NCBI GenBank assembly: GCA_017617935.1
Contig: JAFZVF010000032.1
Span: 1-44,381 of the forward strand
DNA length: 44,381 bases
Direction: 5' to 3'
Source: Clostridiales bacterium
GTDB lineage: Bacteria; Bacillota; Clostridia; Saccharofermentanales; Saccharofermentanaceae
Below the pieces are notes generated by a model. The model searched no databases. It worked only from the letters and a program-made list of their open reading frames with translations, and was not told the DNA's origin. The stretch's first letter is position 1, and every line of letters begins with the position of its first letter. Of this stretch, positions 6,037 to 15,058 are shown one piece after another. A program made the translations under genes and the position numbers.

Positions 6037-8820
6037 ACAGTTCTTTATCACCTTGAAAAGCTCGTTCAGGATGAAGGGAACCAAAGCCAACGGCAGGATC
6101 ACGCACCACGAGAGGGGCGAGATCATGACGTTGTCAAAGATCTTGTTGACTCCCGGGATGTAGATTACCGCAAGGAGCATGAACATCGACAGGCCAACAG
6201 AGGCATTCATCATGCGGTTGGAGAATATTCCGAGCTTGAAGACCGAGATTCTCTCGGATCTTGCTGCAAACGCCCTGAAAAGTTCCGCACAGATGAGGGT
6301 CGCGAAAGCGACCGTCCTGGCGACGTCTATCGGCCTCACCGCACCTGAACCCAAGTCACCGCCGAAGAAGAATGTGCTTCCCTTGTTGACGCTTGCAAGA
6401 GCGGCAAGGAACGCGCCAGCAACGGAAAGGAATATTCCTACAGCCTGAACGCTTACGGTCGTCAGCATTTCCTTGTTGATGATCGGCTCATTCTTTGCCC
6501 TCGGAGGCAGCTTCATGATGCCGGGCTCGCCCTTTTCGCGGCCCAACGCAAGAGCCGGGAAGGAATCCGTAACCAGGTTGAGCCAAAGCAACTGGATTGC
6601 CGTCAGAGGCGCCGCTATTCCGAAGAACGGAGAACCTTCGCTTCCGCCCGGAATGAGCGAAAGGATGAAGATGACGAGGATCTCTCCGATATTGCAGGAA
6701 AGCAGGAAGCTTACGAATTTTCTGATGTTCGAATAGATTATCCTTCCCTGCTCGACAGCCTTTACGATGGTGGCGAAATTGTCGTCCATCAGGATCATGT
6801 CGGCTGAATTCTTGGAAACGTCAGTTCCCGTGATGCCCATGGCAACGCCGATGTCGGCCGCCTTGAGGGCCATGGCGTCATTGACGCCGTCTCCCGTCAT
6901 GGAAGCAATGTGGTTGTTTGCCTTGAGTGCCTCAACAATGCGGACCTTGTGCTCGGGTGAGACCCTCGCATACACGGCGGTGGTCTCAACGACCTTGCGG
7001 AGCTCCTCGTCGGACATCCTGTTGAGTTCTTCGCCGGAATATGCATCCTGATGGTTCTCGTCACGCATTTCAAGGTTGTCCGAGATGGCAACCGCGGAAT
7101 CCTTGAAGTCTCCCGTGATCATGACGGCCCTGATTCCGGCTTCCCTGCAGACCGCAATTGCGTCCTTTGCCTCCTTGCGGGCAGGATCAATCATGCCGAT
7201 CAAGCCGAGGCAGACCAGATCCTTCTCATCAGCGAAATCGGCAACGCATCCGGCTGGATGTTCCTTGTACGCAAAAGCCAAAACGCGGATCGCCTTGATC
7301 GCAAAGTTGTGGTTGGCTTCCCTTATGTTGTTGAGGTATTCGGGAGTCATTTCGTGCTCGCCGTCAACATCCAGATACTTGGTGCATCTGGAAAACACAA
7401 CGTCCGGCGCGCCCTTTGTAAAGGCCACCCAGCGGTCGGGCGCGATTCCCGAATGATAAGTCGTCATGAGTTTTCTGTCAGAATCAAAGGGAAGCTCGGT
7501 CTCACGCGGATAAGAGAGCATCGTTTCGCCGCGCTCCATGCCGGCCTTCATTCCGAGCGTCGTAAGGGATCCTTCGGTAGGATCTCCTATACAGTAATAA
7601 TCACCTTCGTCATTTCTGACTATGGGCGCGTCATTGCAAAGGACTGCTGACCTGATGAGCGTCGTAACGACGTTGTCCAATTCCAACGGATTGCCGTCAT
7701 CGTCAACGATGTCGCCCTTGGGCTCGTATCCGCCGCCCTCGACGTTGATCACCCTGTGGCCGTCGTACATGACCTTTACGGTCATCTGGTTCTGTGTAAG
7801 GGTTCCCGTCTTGTCCGAGCAGATGACGTCAACGCAACCGAGAGTCTCTACAGCGAGCAGGCGCTTGACTATGGCTTTGTTTTCGGCCATCGTGGTCATT
7901 CCGATCGAAAGGACGATCGTGACTACCGCGGCGAGGCCTTCAGGGATTGCCGCGACCGCAAGGGATACGGCGGTCATCATGGCGTCAGACCAGGACTGCT
8001 TCTGTACGAATATCTGTACCAAAAGAACTACGATGCATACGGCGATGCAAACAACCGCAAGGATCTTTCCGAGACTGGAAAGGTTCTTCTGGAGAGGCGT
8101 CGCCTCGTCTTCAATGCTCGTGAGCTTGTTTGCGATCTTACCGAGCTCAGTGTCCCTGCCCGTGGCGACTACGACGCCCTTTGCCCTGCCGTAGGTAACG
8201 ACGGTTCCCATGAAGAGCATGTTCTTCCTGTCGCCTATTCCGCAATCCTCAGGGCAGACAAGGTCCGCATCCTTCTCAACGGGGACGGACTCGCCCGTAA
8301 GCGAAGATTCCTCCGCCTTGAGCGACCTTGAGGTAATGAGTCTGAGATCCGCGGAGATCGAATCGCCCGCATCAATGGCAATGACGTCTCCGACAACAAT
8401 ATTTTCAGAATTCGTAAGGATAGTCTCGCCGTTTCTGATGACCTTGGTCTTGGGCGCGCTCATCTTCTTGAGCATCGCGAGAGCCTGGTCCGCCTTGCCT
8501 TCCTGGTATACGCCCAATACGGCGTTGAGAATGACGATGGCCAGGATGACGATTACGTCGATCCATTCGGTAAATCCGCCACCGCTCTTAAAGGCCATGA
8601 ATGCCGAAAGACCGGCGGCCGCGATCAGAATGATCGTCATTGCGTCGGCAAACTGCTGCAGAAACCGCTTCCAAAGCGGAACCTTTTTCTCCTCACCAAG
8701 CGAATTTGGACCGTTCTTTGCCAGTCTTTGAGATGCCTCTTCAGCGGAAAGGCCCTTGACGCGGTCCGTTTCAAGTTCTCTGATTATCTCGTCGACGTTC
8801 TTTGTAAATGCGTTTTTCAT
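6025..8820 (-). CDS. P2-type calcium-translocating ATPase
   Basis: ATP-driven cation pump of the plasma membrane, most like the PMCA/SERCA-type bacterial Ca2+ exporters. It carries the N-terminal cation-ATPase domain, TGES in the actuator domain, SDKTGTLT with the phosphorylated Asp, the MTGDGVNDAMALKAADIGVAMG hinge block given here as key residues TGDGVND and AADIGVAMG, and a six-helix C-terminal domain. Helix M4 has the PEGL motif (AAIPEGL) and M6 has NLVTDSFPALALG, both used for Ca2+ binding in this family. The start at 8820 (MKNAF) is preferred over the ATG three codons upstream because GGGGG sits at proper spacing only for the inner ATG. Length, about 931 aa, is normal. Mn2+ transport cannot be excluded. 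Confidence 0.9.
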   Translation of the reverse strand: MKNAFTKNVDEIIRELETDRVKGLSAEEASQRLAKNGPNSLGEEKKVPLWKRFLQQFADAMTIILIAAAGLSAFMAFKSGGGFTEWIDVIVILAIVILNAVLGVYQEGKADQALAMLKKMSAPKTKVIRNGETILTNSENIVVGDVIAIDAGDSISADLRLITSRSLKAEESSLTGESVPVEKDADLVCPEDCGIGDRKNMLFMGTVVTYGRAKGVVVATGRDTELGKIANKLTSIEDEATPLQKNLSSLGKILAVVCIAVCIVVLLVQIFVQKQSWSDAMMTAVSLAVAAIPEGLAAVVTIVLSIGMTTMAENKAIVKRLLAVETLGCVDVICSDKTGTLTQNQMTVKVMYDGHRVINVEGGGYEPKGDIVDDDGNPLELDNVVTTLIRSAVLCNDAPIVRNDEGDYYCIGDPTEGSLTTLGMKAGMERGETMLSYPRETELPFDSDRKLMTTYHSGIAPDRWVAFTKGAPDVVFSRCTKYLDVDGEHEMTPEYLNNIREANHNFAIKAIRVLAFAYKEHPAGCVADFADEKDLVCLGLIGMIDPARKEAKDAIAVCREAGIRAVMITGDFKDSAVAISDNLEMRDENHQDAYSGEELNRMSDEELRKVVETTAVYARVSPEHKVRIVEALKANNHIASMTGDGVNDAMALKAADIGVAMGITGTDVSKNSADMILMDDNFATIVKAVEQGRIIYSNIRKFVSFLLSCNIGEILVIFILSLIPGGSEGSPFFGIAAPLTAIQLLWLNLVTDSFPALALGREKGEPGIMKLPPRAKNEPIINKEMLTTVSVQAVGIFLSVAGAFLAALASVNKGSTFFFGGDLGSGAVRPIDVARTVAFATLICAELFRAFAARSERISVFKLGIFSNRMMNASVGLSMFMLLAVIYIPGVNKIFDNVMISPLSWCVILPLALVPFILNELFKVIKNCLHK

Positions 8821-8846
8821 GATATCCATCCCCCAAAACGCTCAAT

Positions 8847-8875
8847 ATTATACACAAAAAAATTAAACAAGAAAT
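8847..8875 (-). promoter_or_regulatory. Probable promoter of the Ca2+ ATPase gene
   Basis: On the minus strand a perfect -10 TATAAT (8847-8852) lies 27 bases before the chosen start. The -35 is weak (TTTCTT, 8870-8875), 17 bases upstream, next to an A/T-rich tract. Confidence 0.45.
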
Positions 8876-8900
8876 AAAAATCGGCAAATATCAAACGCCG
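8875..8900 (-). terminator. Weak intrinsic terminator after the Na+/phosphate cotransporter gene
   Basis: On the minus strand a short CGGC/GCCG stem overlapping the stop codon is followed by ATTTTTATTT. The stem is only four base pairs, so this is tentative. Confidence 0.3.
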
Positions 8901-10642
8901 TATTTCTTGACGTATTCCTGATACTTCTTCTCATCCGATTCTTTGCGCTGCTTAAAGTCGTGCATGTAGGTATCGGGAGCCGGAGCGTCCGCGTTTTTGA
9001 ATCTGTAAGCGATGGCCGCAATGTTTAAGCTGTGCTCGGCGATCCTGACGCAACTGTAAAGGATGTCGTTGAAAACAAAACCCTGTTCAGTCGTGCAGAT
9101 GCCCGAAGCGAGCCTTTCAACGTGATTTGCCTTGAACCTGTCGCACATCTCGCCGATGACGATCCTCAAAGGTCCGATGTCTTCAGCGTGTTCCGCATTG
9201 TCCGACAGATAGCAATCCAAAGCCATCGTGTAGACGTCGTGAACCGCCGGAATGACTTTTCCGAGTTCAGACAATGCCGCATCCGAGAATTCAAGGTGCT
9301 TGTTCGCTATCTCCTCAGCGGAGTCTGACAGGTAGTTCGCGTGGTCCGCGACTCGTTCCACTTCTCCTATCGCCTGAAGGATCCTGGATGACCTGTTCTT
9401 GTCTTCAACGCTTAAGTGCTGGGAAGTGGTAAGCTTCATCAGGTAAGAGCCGAGAATGTCCTCATAGCCGTCGACCTTCTCCTCGTTCTTCTTAATGAAA
9501 TCAAAATCCTCAATATTGTAATTGAGCGGGAGCATGCCCATTGACTTGTCCAAGCCTTCCTTTGCCTTGGTAACCATCTTGACCATCATGTTGCGGCATT
9601 CGCCGACGGCGATGGAGGGCGTGAGCATGAGACGTTCGTCGAGCTTGAACTCCTGTTCTTCCGCAGTCTCTTTGACAACTACGTGTGCAAGCTTGACAAG
9701 GAACTTGGAGAACGGGAACAGGAGAACCGTGTTGGCTATGTTGAAGATTGAGTGGATGGCGGCGACGCCTACGATGTTGACCGGACTGTCCATGAAAGTG
9801 ATGTTGAACAGAGCGTTTGCGCTGTAGAACACTATCAGCCAGATGACCGTACCGATGAGCTTGATCGCGACATGGATGACCGTAACCCTCTTTGCGTCCC
9901 TGTTTACGCCGATCGATGAAAGGATTGCGGTCATGCAGGTACCGATGTTGGCACCCATTACGAGAGGGATGGCCATTCCATAAGTCAGTTTGCCCGTCAT
10001 GGAAATTGACTGAAGGATACCGATCGCGGCAGCGGAGCTTTGGATGATGCCCGTAACTATAGCGCCTGAGAAAACGCCGAGGAGCGGGTTCTTAAATGCC
10101 GTCATGATCGAAACGAAGCTGTCCATCTCCTTCAAAGGCTCCATGGACGAAGACATCATCGTCATTCCCTGCATGAGGATCGAGAATCCCAAAAGCATCG
10201 AACCGATATCCTTGTCGCGCTGCTTTTTGGCAGCCATTATGAGGATTATTCCGATCAATGCGAAGATAAGCGAGAAGCACGAAGGCTTAAGGAGCTTTAA
10301 AAGGACGTTGTCGCCGCTGTCAATGCCCGCGAGGGACAGGATCCATGCGGTGAGCGTCGTACCGATGTCAGAACCGAAGATTACGCCAACCGTCTGCGGC
10401 AGCTCCATGATGCCGGAGTTTACGAAACCTACCAGCATAACGGTCATCGCGGATGAGGACTGGATCGCGATCGTTATGACCGCGCCTACGGTGAGGCCCT
10501 TGAACTTGTTGTCGGTCGCCTTATTAAGAAGCTTCTCGAGGCGGCCGCCCGCCGTCTTCTTCAATGAATCGGACAGCAGTTTCATTCCATAAAGGAAGAA
10601 CGCAAGGCCTCCGAAAAGCGTTACAAACGAGAAAACGTCCAT
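8891..10642 (-). CDS. Na+/phosphate cotransporter family protein with PhoU-like tail
   Basis: Membrane symporter of the NptA/YjbB (PF02690) group that moves phosphate with sodium; direction in vivo is uncertain. The N-terminal ~310 residues hold the duplicated Na/Pi repeat with the signature QSSSA (QSSSAMTVMLVGFVNSG) and QSSAAAIGIL. Paired glycine-rich segments GSDIGTTLTAW and GANIGTCMTA lie in the two halves. From about residue 340 the protein is soluble and helical, like the PhoU domain fused to many of these proteins, which probably regulates transport. The 583 aa length is typical. AGGAGAG precedes the ATG. It appears to be a single-gene unit with its own promoter. Confidence 0.9.
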   Translation of the reverse strand: MDVFSFVTLFGGLAFFLYGMKLLSDSLKKTAGGRLEKLLNKATDNKFKGLTVGAVITIAIQSSSAMTVMLVGFVNSGIMELPQTVGVIFGSDIGTTLTAWILSLAGIDSGDNVLLKLLKPSCFSLIFALIGIILIMAAKKQRDKDIGSMLLGFSILMQGMTMMSSSMEPLKEMDSFVSIMTAFKNPLLGVFSGAIVTGIIQSSAAAIGILQSISMTGKLTYGMAIPLVMGANIGTCMTAILSSIGVNRDAKRVTVIHVAIKLIGTVIWLIVFYSANALFNITFMDSPVNIVGVAAIHSIFNIANTVLLFPFSKFLVKLAHVVVKETAEEQEFKLDERLMLTPSIAVGECRNMMVKMVTKAKEGLDKSMGMLPLNYNIEDFDFIKKNEEKVDGYEDILGSYLMKLTTSQHLSVEDKNRSSRILQAIGEVERVADHANYLSDSAEEIANKHLEFSDAALSELGKVIPAVHDVYTMALDCYLSDNAEHAEDIGPLRIVIGEMCDRFKANHVERLASGICTTEQGFVFNDILYSCVRIAEHSLNIAAIAYRFKNADAPAPDTYMHDFKQRKESDEKKYQEYVKKYGV

Positions 10643-10664
10643 ATATCTCTCCTCATCACGTCTT

Positions 10665-10677
10665 GTTTTGACAAAAC
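10665..10677. promoter_or_regulatory. Palindrome in the 5' leader of the Na+/phosphate cotransporter gene
   Basis: A 13-base perfect odd-centred palindrome, GTTTTGACAAAAC, lies just downstream of the predicted transcription start and upstream of the ribosome binding site. The position suits a repressor operator. No regulator is suggested by the sequence. Confidence 0.35.
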
Positions 10678-10688
10678 TTTCAGCCTGT

Positions 10689-10717
10689 ATTTTATCGTCA
10701 AAAACTCAATATGTAAA
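10689..10717 (-). promoter_or_regulatory. Promoter of the Na+/phosphate cotransporter gene
   Basis: On the minus strand TTTACA (10712-10717), a 17-base spacer and TAAAAT (10689-10694). This puts the start near 10682, about 40 bases before the ATG. Confidence 0.6.
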
Positions 10718-10796
10718 ACAAAAAATAATTACAAATGTCGATATATAGACAGCCGTCTATTTATTGTCAGAAGACGCAATAAACGCAGGGTGTTTT

Positions 10797-12437
10797 TCAT
10801 TCTCCGATCTGCATTATGTTCTTTACGCCCGCCTTCATGCTCAGCAGGTAAAGGACAACGTCGGCAACGCAAAGGATCATGGCAACGGCTCCTGAAGAGA
10901 CCGCGGGAACGGCAAAAAGATGCAGTCCGCCGCAGAGCAGAGCGCAGAAAGCTATCGTGATGCCCATGCAGAACACGGTATTGTAGTTCTCCCTTAACGC
11001 CGAGAGGGCATCCAGCCAGAACAGCTTGGGGTTGAGGGAATCAAGGAGCATGCCGAGTTCGGTAACGAAGAAGGACGCGGCACCCGACATTACGATGGCA
11101 AGCACGGCGGTAATCAAGTCAAAACGCGCGTAAATGACGAAGAACAAAAAGAACGGCAGGGTGCCCGCGAGGGTCCATACCATCGCGGCAGCGGTCTTCA
11201 CGTTCCACTGGAGCCTGTATCCGACGGGAATGAACTTCATGTAATCGAAGCCCTTGCCCTCCCTTGAGAAGGCGTCCGAGCCTAGGCAGTTCATGGCTGC
11301 GGTCACCATAGTTATCGCCAGCATGACCATCAGGGATATGGTCTTATGCCCGTCATCCGTGAAAAACGCCGCTACCGCTCCCCTTCCCAAGTCCGCCTTC
11401 ATTATCTTGGCGAAGATGGGAACGAATATTGGCCATATGAAGTTTGCGGCGACGCAGTTGGTCAAAAACGCGGGCGTCCTGACGAGCATTCTCATTTCCT
11501 TTACGAAGAGCGTCATTCCGACCGTCCTCGCAACGGAAGCCGAAGCGGCCGACGCACTCTTTTGCACATGAGTGGTCTCATTGAGGCGCGTGACCGATTC
11601 CATGTAGAAGAAATGCGCAGCCAAAGCCAGAAGCAAGACCGATACGACGCAGAGTCCCATAAAGACAAGCAGTGACAGGACCGATCCGTTGGCCATGTAG
11701 TCCGCGATAAGCCCGGTCTGCGGGAATACGGCATCCAACACCCTTACGAAAAGAACGTTCCTGACAGTTCCGTCGATTATGTAACCGACGACGTCGCCCA
11801 CGTCTATCGTCAGGAGCATGACGGCTCCCGCACCAAGGATCAAAAGGATTATCACGAACGATATCCGCCTGACCGTCTCCTTCTTCTTGATGAATCTCGT
11901 GAAAGTCATCAGGAGCATTCCAAGAATGGCAATCACTGCCATCGGGATCATCGGTAGGAGGAACCCTAAGACGACCGACAATACCCACCTGAAAACATTC
12001 ATCGGATACGCCGTTCCAAACCCCGTAACGACTGCGATCACGACCGCGAACTGCATCATGTTCTCGCCGATGAACACTGCCAGAAACCTTGACAATACGA
12101 GTTCTTCAGCCTTGATCGGCAGAGGGAGCAGATACGATACGTCGTCTTCAAAATAAAGTTCGTTGAATATGACGTTGATCCCAAACACGACCGAAAAGAC
12201 CGAGATTATCCCGTACATGAACTTGACGCCGAATTCCGGGTGACCGGCCGCGGCGAGCTGAGCCGTAACAATGTGCGTGAATATACCGGTCATTACCGTT
12301 ACCGGGAATATGACGAACAGAAGTACGAAAACGGTAAAGCCGATTATCCAGCCTTTGCGTTTTTTGCTCGCAGCCTCCTCCATGGAGTTCGAGCGCATTA
12401 TTACGGCGGTAAGCCTTTTGATCAGCCTAAGTCTCAA
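10797..12437 (-). CDS. ABC exporter permease (ABC-2-like)
   Basis: Polytopic membrane subunit of an ABC exporter; the substrate is unknown. The 546 aa protein is strongly hydrophobic, with about twelve predicted helices and no catalytic motif. The first helix follows a basic Lys-Lys-Arg-Lys segment. It starts with TTG at 12435-12437, overlapping the stop of the ATPase gene by three bases (TTGA). An excellent GGAGGAG (12443-12449) five bases upstream supports this non-ATG start. The overlap with the ATPase gene shows they form one transporter. The zinc-ribbon protein encoded just upstream probably belongs to the same system. Confidence 0.82.
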   Translation of the reverse strand: MRLRLIKRLTAVIMRSNSMEEAASKKRKGWIIGFTVFVLLFVIFPVTVMTGIFTHIVTAQLAAAGHPEFGVKFMYGIISVFSVVFGINVIFNELYFEDDVSYLLPLPIKAEELVLSRFLAVFIGENMMQFAVVIAVVTGFGTAYPMNVFRWVLSVVLGFLLPMIPMAVIAILGMLLMTFTRFIKKKETVRRISFVIILLILGAGAVMLLTIDVGDVVGYIIDGTVRNVLFVRVLDAVFPQTGLIADYMANGSVLSLLVFMGLCVVSVLLLALAAHFFYMESVTRLNETTHVQKSASAASASVARTVGMTLFVKEMRMLVRTPAFLTNCVAANFIWPIFVPIFAKIMKADLGRGAVAAFFTDDGHKTISLMVMLAITMVTAAMNCLGSDAFSREGKGFDYMKFIPVGYRLQWNVKTAAAMVWTLAGTLPFFLFFVIYARFDLITAVLAIVMSGAASFFVTELGMLLDSLNPKLFWLDALSALRENYNTVFCMGITIAFCALLCGGLHLFAVPAVSSGAVAMILCVADVVLYLLSMKAGVKNIMQIGE

Positions 12438-13168
12438 GATTGCTCCTCCGCGGTCATCTTAAGGAATATCTTCTCGAGATCTCCGCCTTCCGCACCTGAT
12501 TTAAGCGCTTCCATCGTTCCCTTGTAGATAAGTTTTCCCGCATCGATGATCATTATCCTGTCGCAGACCTTCTCCGCTATCTCAAGCACGTGGGTCGAAA
12601 ACAAAACGGTGTTTCCCTTGTCGGCGTGCTCACGCATCATGCGCTTGAGGTTGAACGCTGACTGTGGGTCCAGTCCTACCATCGGTTCGTCAAGGATCCA
12701 GACCTTGGGATCATGCACCAGTGTCGCGATTATCATCGTCTTTTGGCGCATTCCGTGTGAATAGCCCGTCATCCTCTGTGAAAAGACGGCCTTCTCCATT
12801 CCGAACTGCTCTGCGAAATAGTTGATGCGCTCTTCGCGGACGTTGCCGGGAACACCATAGACATCAGCCATGAAATTAATGTATTCATAACCGGTAAGTT
12901 TAACGAACATGTCGGGTGAATCAGCGATGTAGCCGATTATCTTTTTCGCCTCGAGGGGCTTTTCGGCCATGTCAAAGCCGTTGATGACGATCTTTCCTGA
13001 ATCCGGTCTGATTATTCCCGTGAGCATCTTGATGGTAGTCGTCTTGCCGGCTCCGTTCGGGCCGATAAAGCCGACTATCTCACCGTCAGCACATGTGAAG
13101 CTTATGTCATCGGCAGCGACCGCCGCACCTGAATTAAAGGACTTGGATAGGTTTACCGCTTCGATCAT
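12434..13168 (-). CDS. ABC transporter ATP-binding protein
   Basis: ATPase subunit that powers the adjacent permease. Motifs in order are Walker A GPNGAGKTT, a Q-loop region, the signature YSHGMRQK (a variant of LSGGQ common in ABC-2 exporters of the CcmA/NatA type), Walker B VWILDEP, D-loop GLDPQ and switch His in STHVLE. The length of 244 aa is usual. The start is ATG at 13166-13168, seven bases after GGAG; a TTG two codons earlier is too close to that site. It begins 30 bases after the stop of the zinc-ribbon gene and overlaps the permease gene. Confidence 0.9.
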   Translation of the reverse strand: MIEAVNLSKSFNSGAAVAADDISFTCADGEIVGFIGPNGAGKTTTIKMLTGIIRPDSGKIVINGFDMAEKPLEAKKIIGYIADSPDMFVKLTGYEYINFMADVYGVPGNVREERINYFAEQFGMEKAVFSQRMTGYSHGMRQKTMIIATLVHDPKVWILDEPMVGLDPQSAFNLKRMMREHADKGNTVLFSTHVLEIAEKVCDRIMIIDAGKLIYKGTMEALKSGAEGGDLEKIFLKMTAEEQS

Positions 13169-13198
13169 AAACAAGCTCCGTTTCTTTTATGTTGCCGG

Positions 13199-14923
13199 TT
13201 ATCTCATGTATCCTGACAGTTCGCTGTACTTGAGATCCTTCTCGCCTCGTAACAGGACAACGGGTTTCTCTTTTTCCTTAACGACGTTCGTATATTTGAC
13301 GGAAAAAGCCGTATCAAAATACGTTTCCGCTCCCGGCGGAGAAGCAAGATCGTGGGAACTGTCCATAGCGTACTGTTTCCTGTCGTACTTCTCCCGGCGT
13401 TCCAACATCTTCGGAAGGAGTTCGATAAGGAAATATAAGATCGCGCTTACAAGGAGGCCGACCAATAAGAAAAGGATCGGATCCTTTATGCCGAATGTCG
13501 CCAGCGAATTAACCAACCTTACTGAACTCCTGTTTCTGCCAGCCGTTCTGAGCATCAGGAAACCAAATCCTCCCAACGCGCCCGGGATTGCATAGAGAAA
13601 CTTTCTGAGATCGTAATTAAAGCTTATCGCCTTGCCCCTAGCCGAGCGTCCCATGTTCTCCATGGTCTCCCAACCCTTTGCATAAGGGAATTCGCCGGAG
13701 ACCTTGCCCGTTTGGCCGTTGATCACGTACTGATATTCACGGCCGTTGTACTCATAATGCAGGAACCACACCGGAAGCATGCAGTACTTAATCGTAAAAT
13801 GCGTAAACCTCGGTGCCGGATCGTGTTCCGTCACCTTGAACGATTTATATCCGAAATCGATCATCTCGCATATCTGCATGGTGTATTTGTCGAAACGCCT
13901 TACGATGCTGTCGTTCATGTCTTTGGGCTGCATATCGTATTTCTCGGCATAGAAGCCCTGAAGATATGCGCCCGAAAAAGGCACCATCCTGGAATAGTCA
14001 TAAGGTTCTGCAGCTTCCATTATGCGGTTCGCTATCTTGCGTTCGCCATCAAAAGGAACGTCGTTCAGCCTAAACGTCACCGTGCCCTTTACGTCATAAC
14101 CGTTGCCGTCGTTTAGGATGACGGGCTCATCAGAATTCCTTCCGCTTGCCATCATGGCGCGTCCCTTTGCGCGGCCTTCTTCCTTTGCTCTGTCATAGTC
14201 GGCGTTTTCATGTCCCTTCCCCGTGACGTTTGCCCTGACGGTACAGGATATCAGCCATGTGGGAACGTAAAGCCCTGTTATCTTCTTCAGCGTCTTCGCG
14301 GAAGTAAAATCGCGCGGCAGATGCGCTATCCCCTCGCAGTGCTTCTTGAAAAGGTCCACTGCGGTATTCCTGTCTATTTCAAACGGGATGACGTTATCCG
14401 GATGGAACTCCCTGGTAAGCCTTCTGGTGATGAGCGCGGGAGATCCGCAGAATGCGCAGAATGTTGACGAAACGTTCTTGTCGGCAACGATCTGAGCGCC
14501 GCAGGAGTTGCATACGATCTCGATCCTTCCTGCATCATCGCCTGAAAGGACGTCGTCGATCCCATATTCCTGCTCGGGATTAGAGACGCCCATGGACCAC
14601 TTCATGTCAAGGCTCTTGGGATCGTAAACCCTTCCGCAGCTGGAACACACGAGTCCGTCAGCTCTCGGATTGAAGTTCATGTTCGCGCCGCAGGACGGGC
14701 ACTTCTTGGCATTTGAAGAAAAAACGTTTACCGGAGTCTGATCGTCAGACTGGAAAGCCGGGCCGTTTGCCCAGGGCGATGGTGACGCCCAAGGCGCCGC
14801 GGGCCTCTCCCTGTTTACTTTGGGTTCAAAGAAGACCCTGTCCAGGTTCTTCTTTTCATCTTCCTCTTCTTCAGGACTCAATAATCCGGTCTTATCAATC
14901 TCCGGATCGTTCAGATTATCCAT
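13199..14923 (-). CDS. Double zinc-ribbon membrane-anchored protein
   Basis: A 574 aa protein of unknown function, of the kind often labelled TFIIB-type zinc ribbon or PriA-like in Firmicutes; it is not a helicase. It has an acidic/proline-rich N-terminus and a first CxxC...CxxC ribbon (Cys75, 78, 93, 96). A second ribbon follows (Cys138, 141, 156, 159), then a long soluble region rich in aromatic residues (about 170-440). Two hydrophobic helices lie near the C-terminus (about 440-460 and 480-505), followed by a basic tail. No signal peptide is present, so the ribbons probably face the cytoplasm. The ATG follows AGGGGG. It heads an operon with the ABC exporter genes, which suggests a role in regulating or feeding that exporter (inference). 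Confidence 0.78.
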   Translation of the reverse strand: MDNLNDPEIDKTGLLSPEEEEDEKKNLDRVFFEPKVNRERPAAPWASPSPWANGPAFQSDDQTPVNVFSSNAKKCPSCGANMNFNPRADGLVCSSCGRVYDPKSLDMKWSMGVSNPEQEYGIDDVLSGDDAGRIEIVCNSCGAQIVADKNVSSTFCAFCGSPALITRRLTREFHPDNVIPFEIDRNTAVDLFKKHCEGIAHLPRDFTSAKTLKKITGLYVPTWLISCTVRANVTGKGHENADYDRAKEEGRAKGRAMMASGRNSDEPVILNDGNGYDVKGTVTFRLNDVPFDGERKIANRIMEAAEPYDYSRMVPFSGAYLQGFYAEKYDMQPKDMNDSIVRRFDKYTMQICEMIDFGYKSFKVTEHDPAPRFTHFTIKYCMLPVWFLHYEYNGREYQYVINGQTGKVSGEFPYAKGWETMENMGRSARGKAISFNYDLRKFLYAIPGALGGFGFLMLRTAGRNRSSVRLVNSLATFGIKDPILFLLVGLLVSAILYFLIELLPKMLERREKYDRKQYAMDSSHDLASPPGAETYFDTAFSVKYTNVVKEKEKPVVLLRGEKDLKYSELSGYMR

Positions 14924-14961
14924 AACTACCCCCTTAAAAATCTATCTTATTCCATGCGAAT

Positions 14962-14990
14962 ATAATAAATTAAATTAAGGTTTTCTTCAA
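14962..14990 (-). promoter_or_regulatory. Promoter of the zinc-ribbon/ABC exporter operon
   Basis: On the minus strand TTGAAG (14985-14990), a 17-base spacer and TATTAT (14962-14967). It abuts the U-tract of the preceding operon's terminator. Confidence 0.6.
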
Positions 14991-15033
14991 TAAAAATCAA
15001 AGCAGCCCCATCCAATGGAATTGAGGCTGCTTT
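14991..15033 (-). terminator. Intrinsic terminator of the MMPL/lipoprotein operon
   Basis: On the minus strand AAAGCAGCC (15025-15033) pairs with GGCTGCTTT (14999-15007) around a 17-base loop, followed by GATTTTTA. Confidence 0.8.
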
Positions 15034-15058
15034 TGAAAGAAGGATGGATGGATCCGTT

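Noticed and set aside
7051..7650. 199-residue frame on the plus strand
   Set aside because: Antisense to the Ca2+ ATPase gene, without ribosome binding site or recognisable motifs; a by-product of codon bias.
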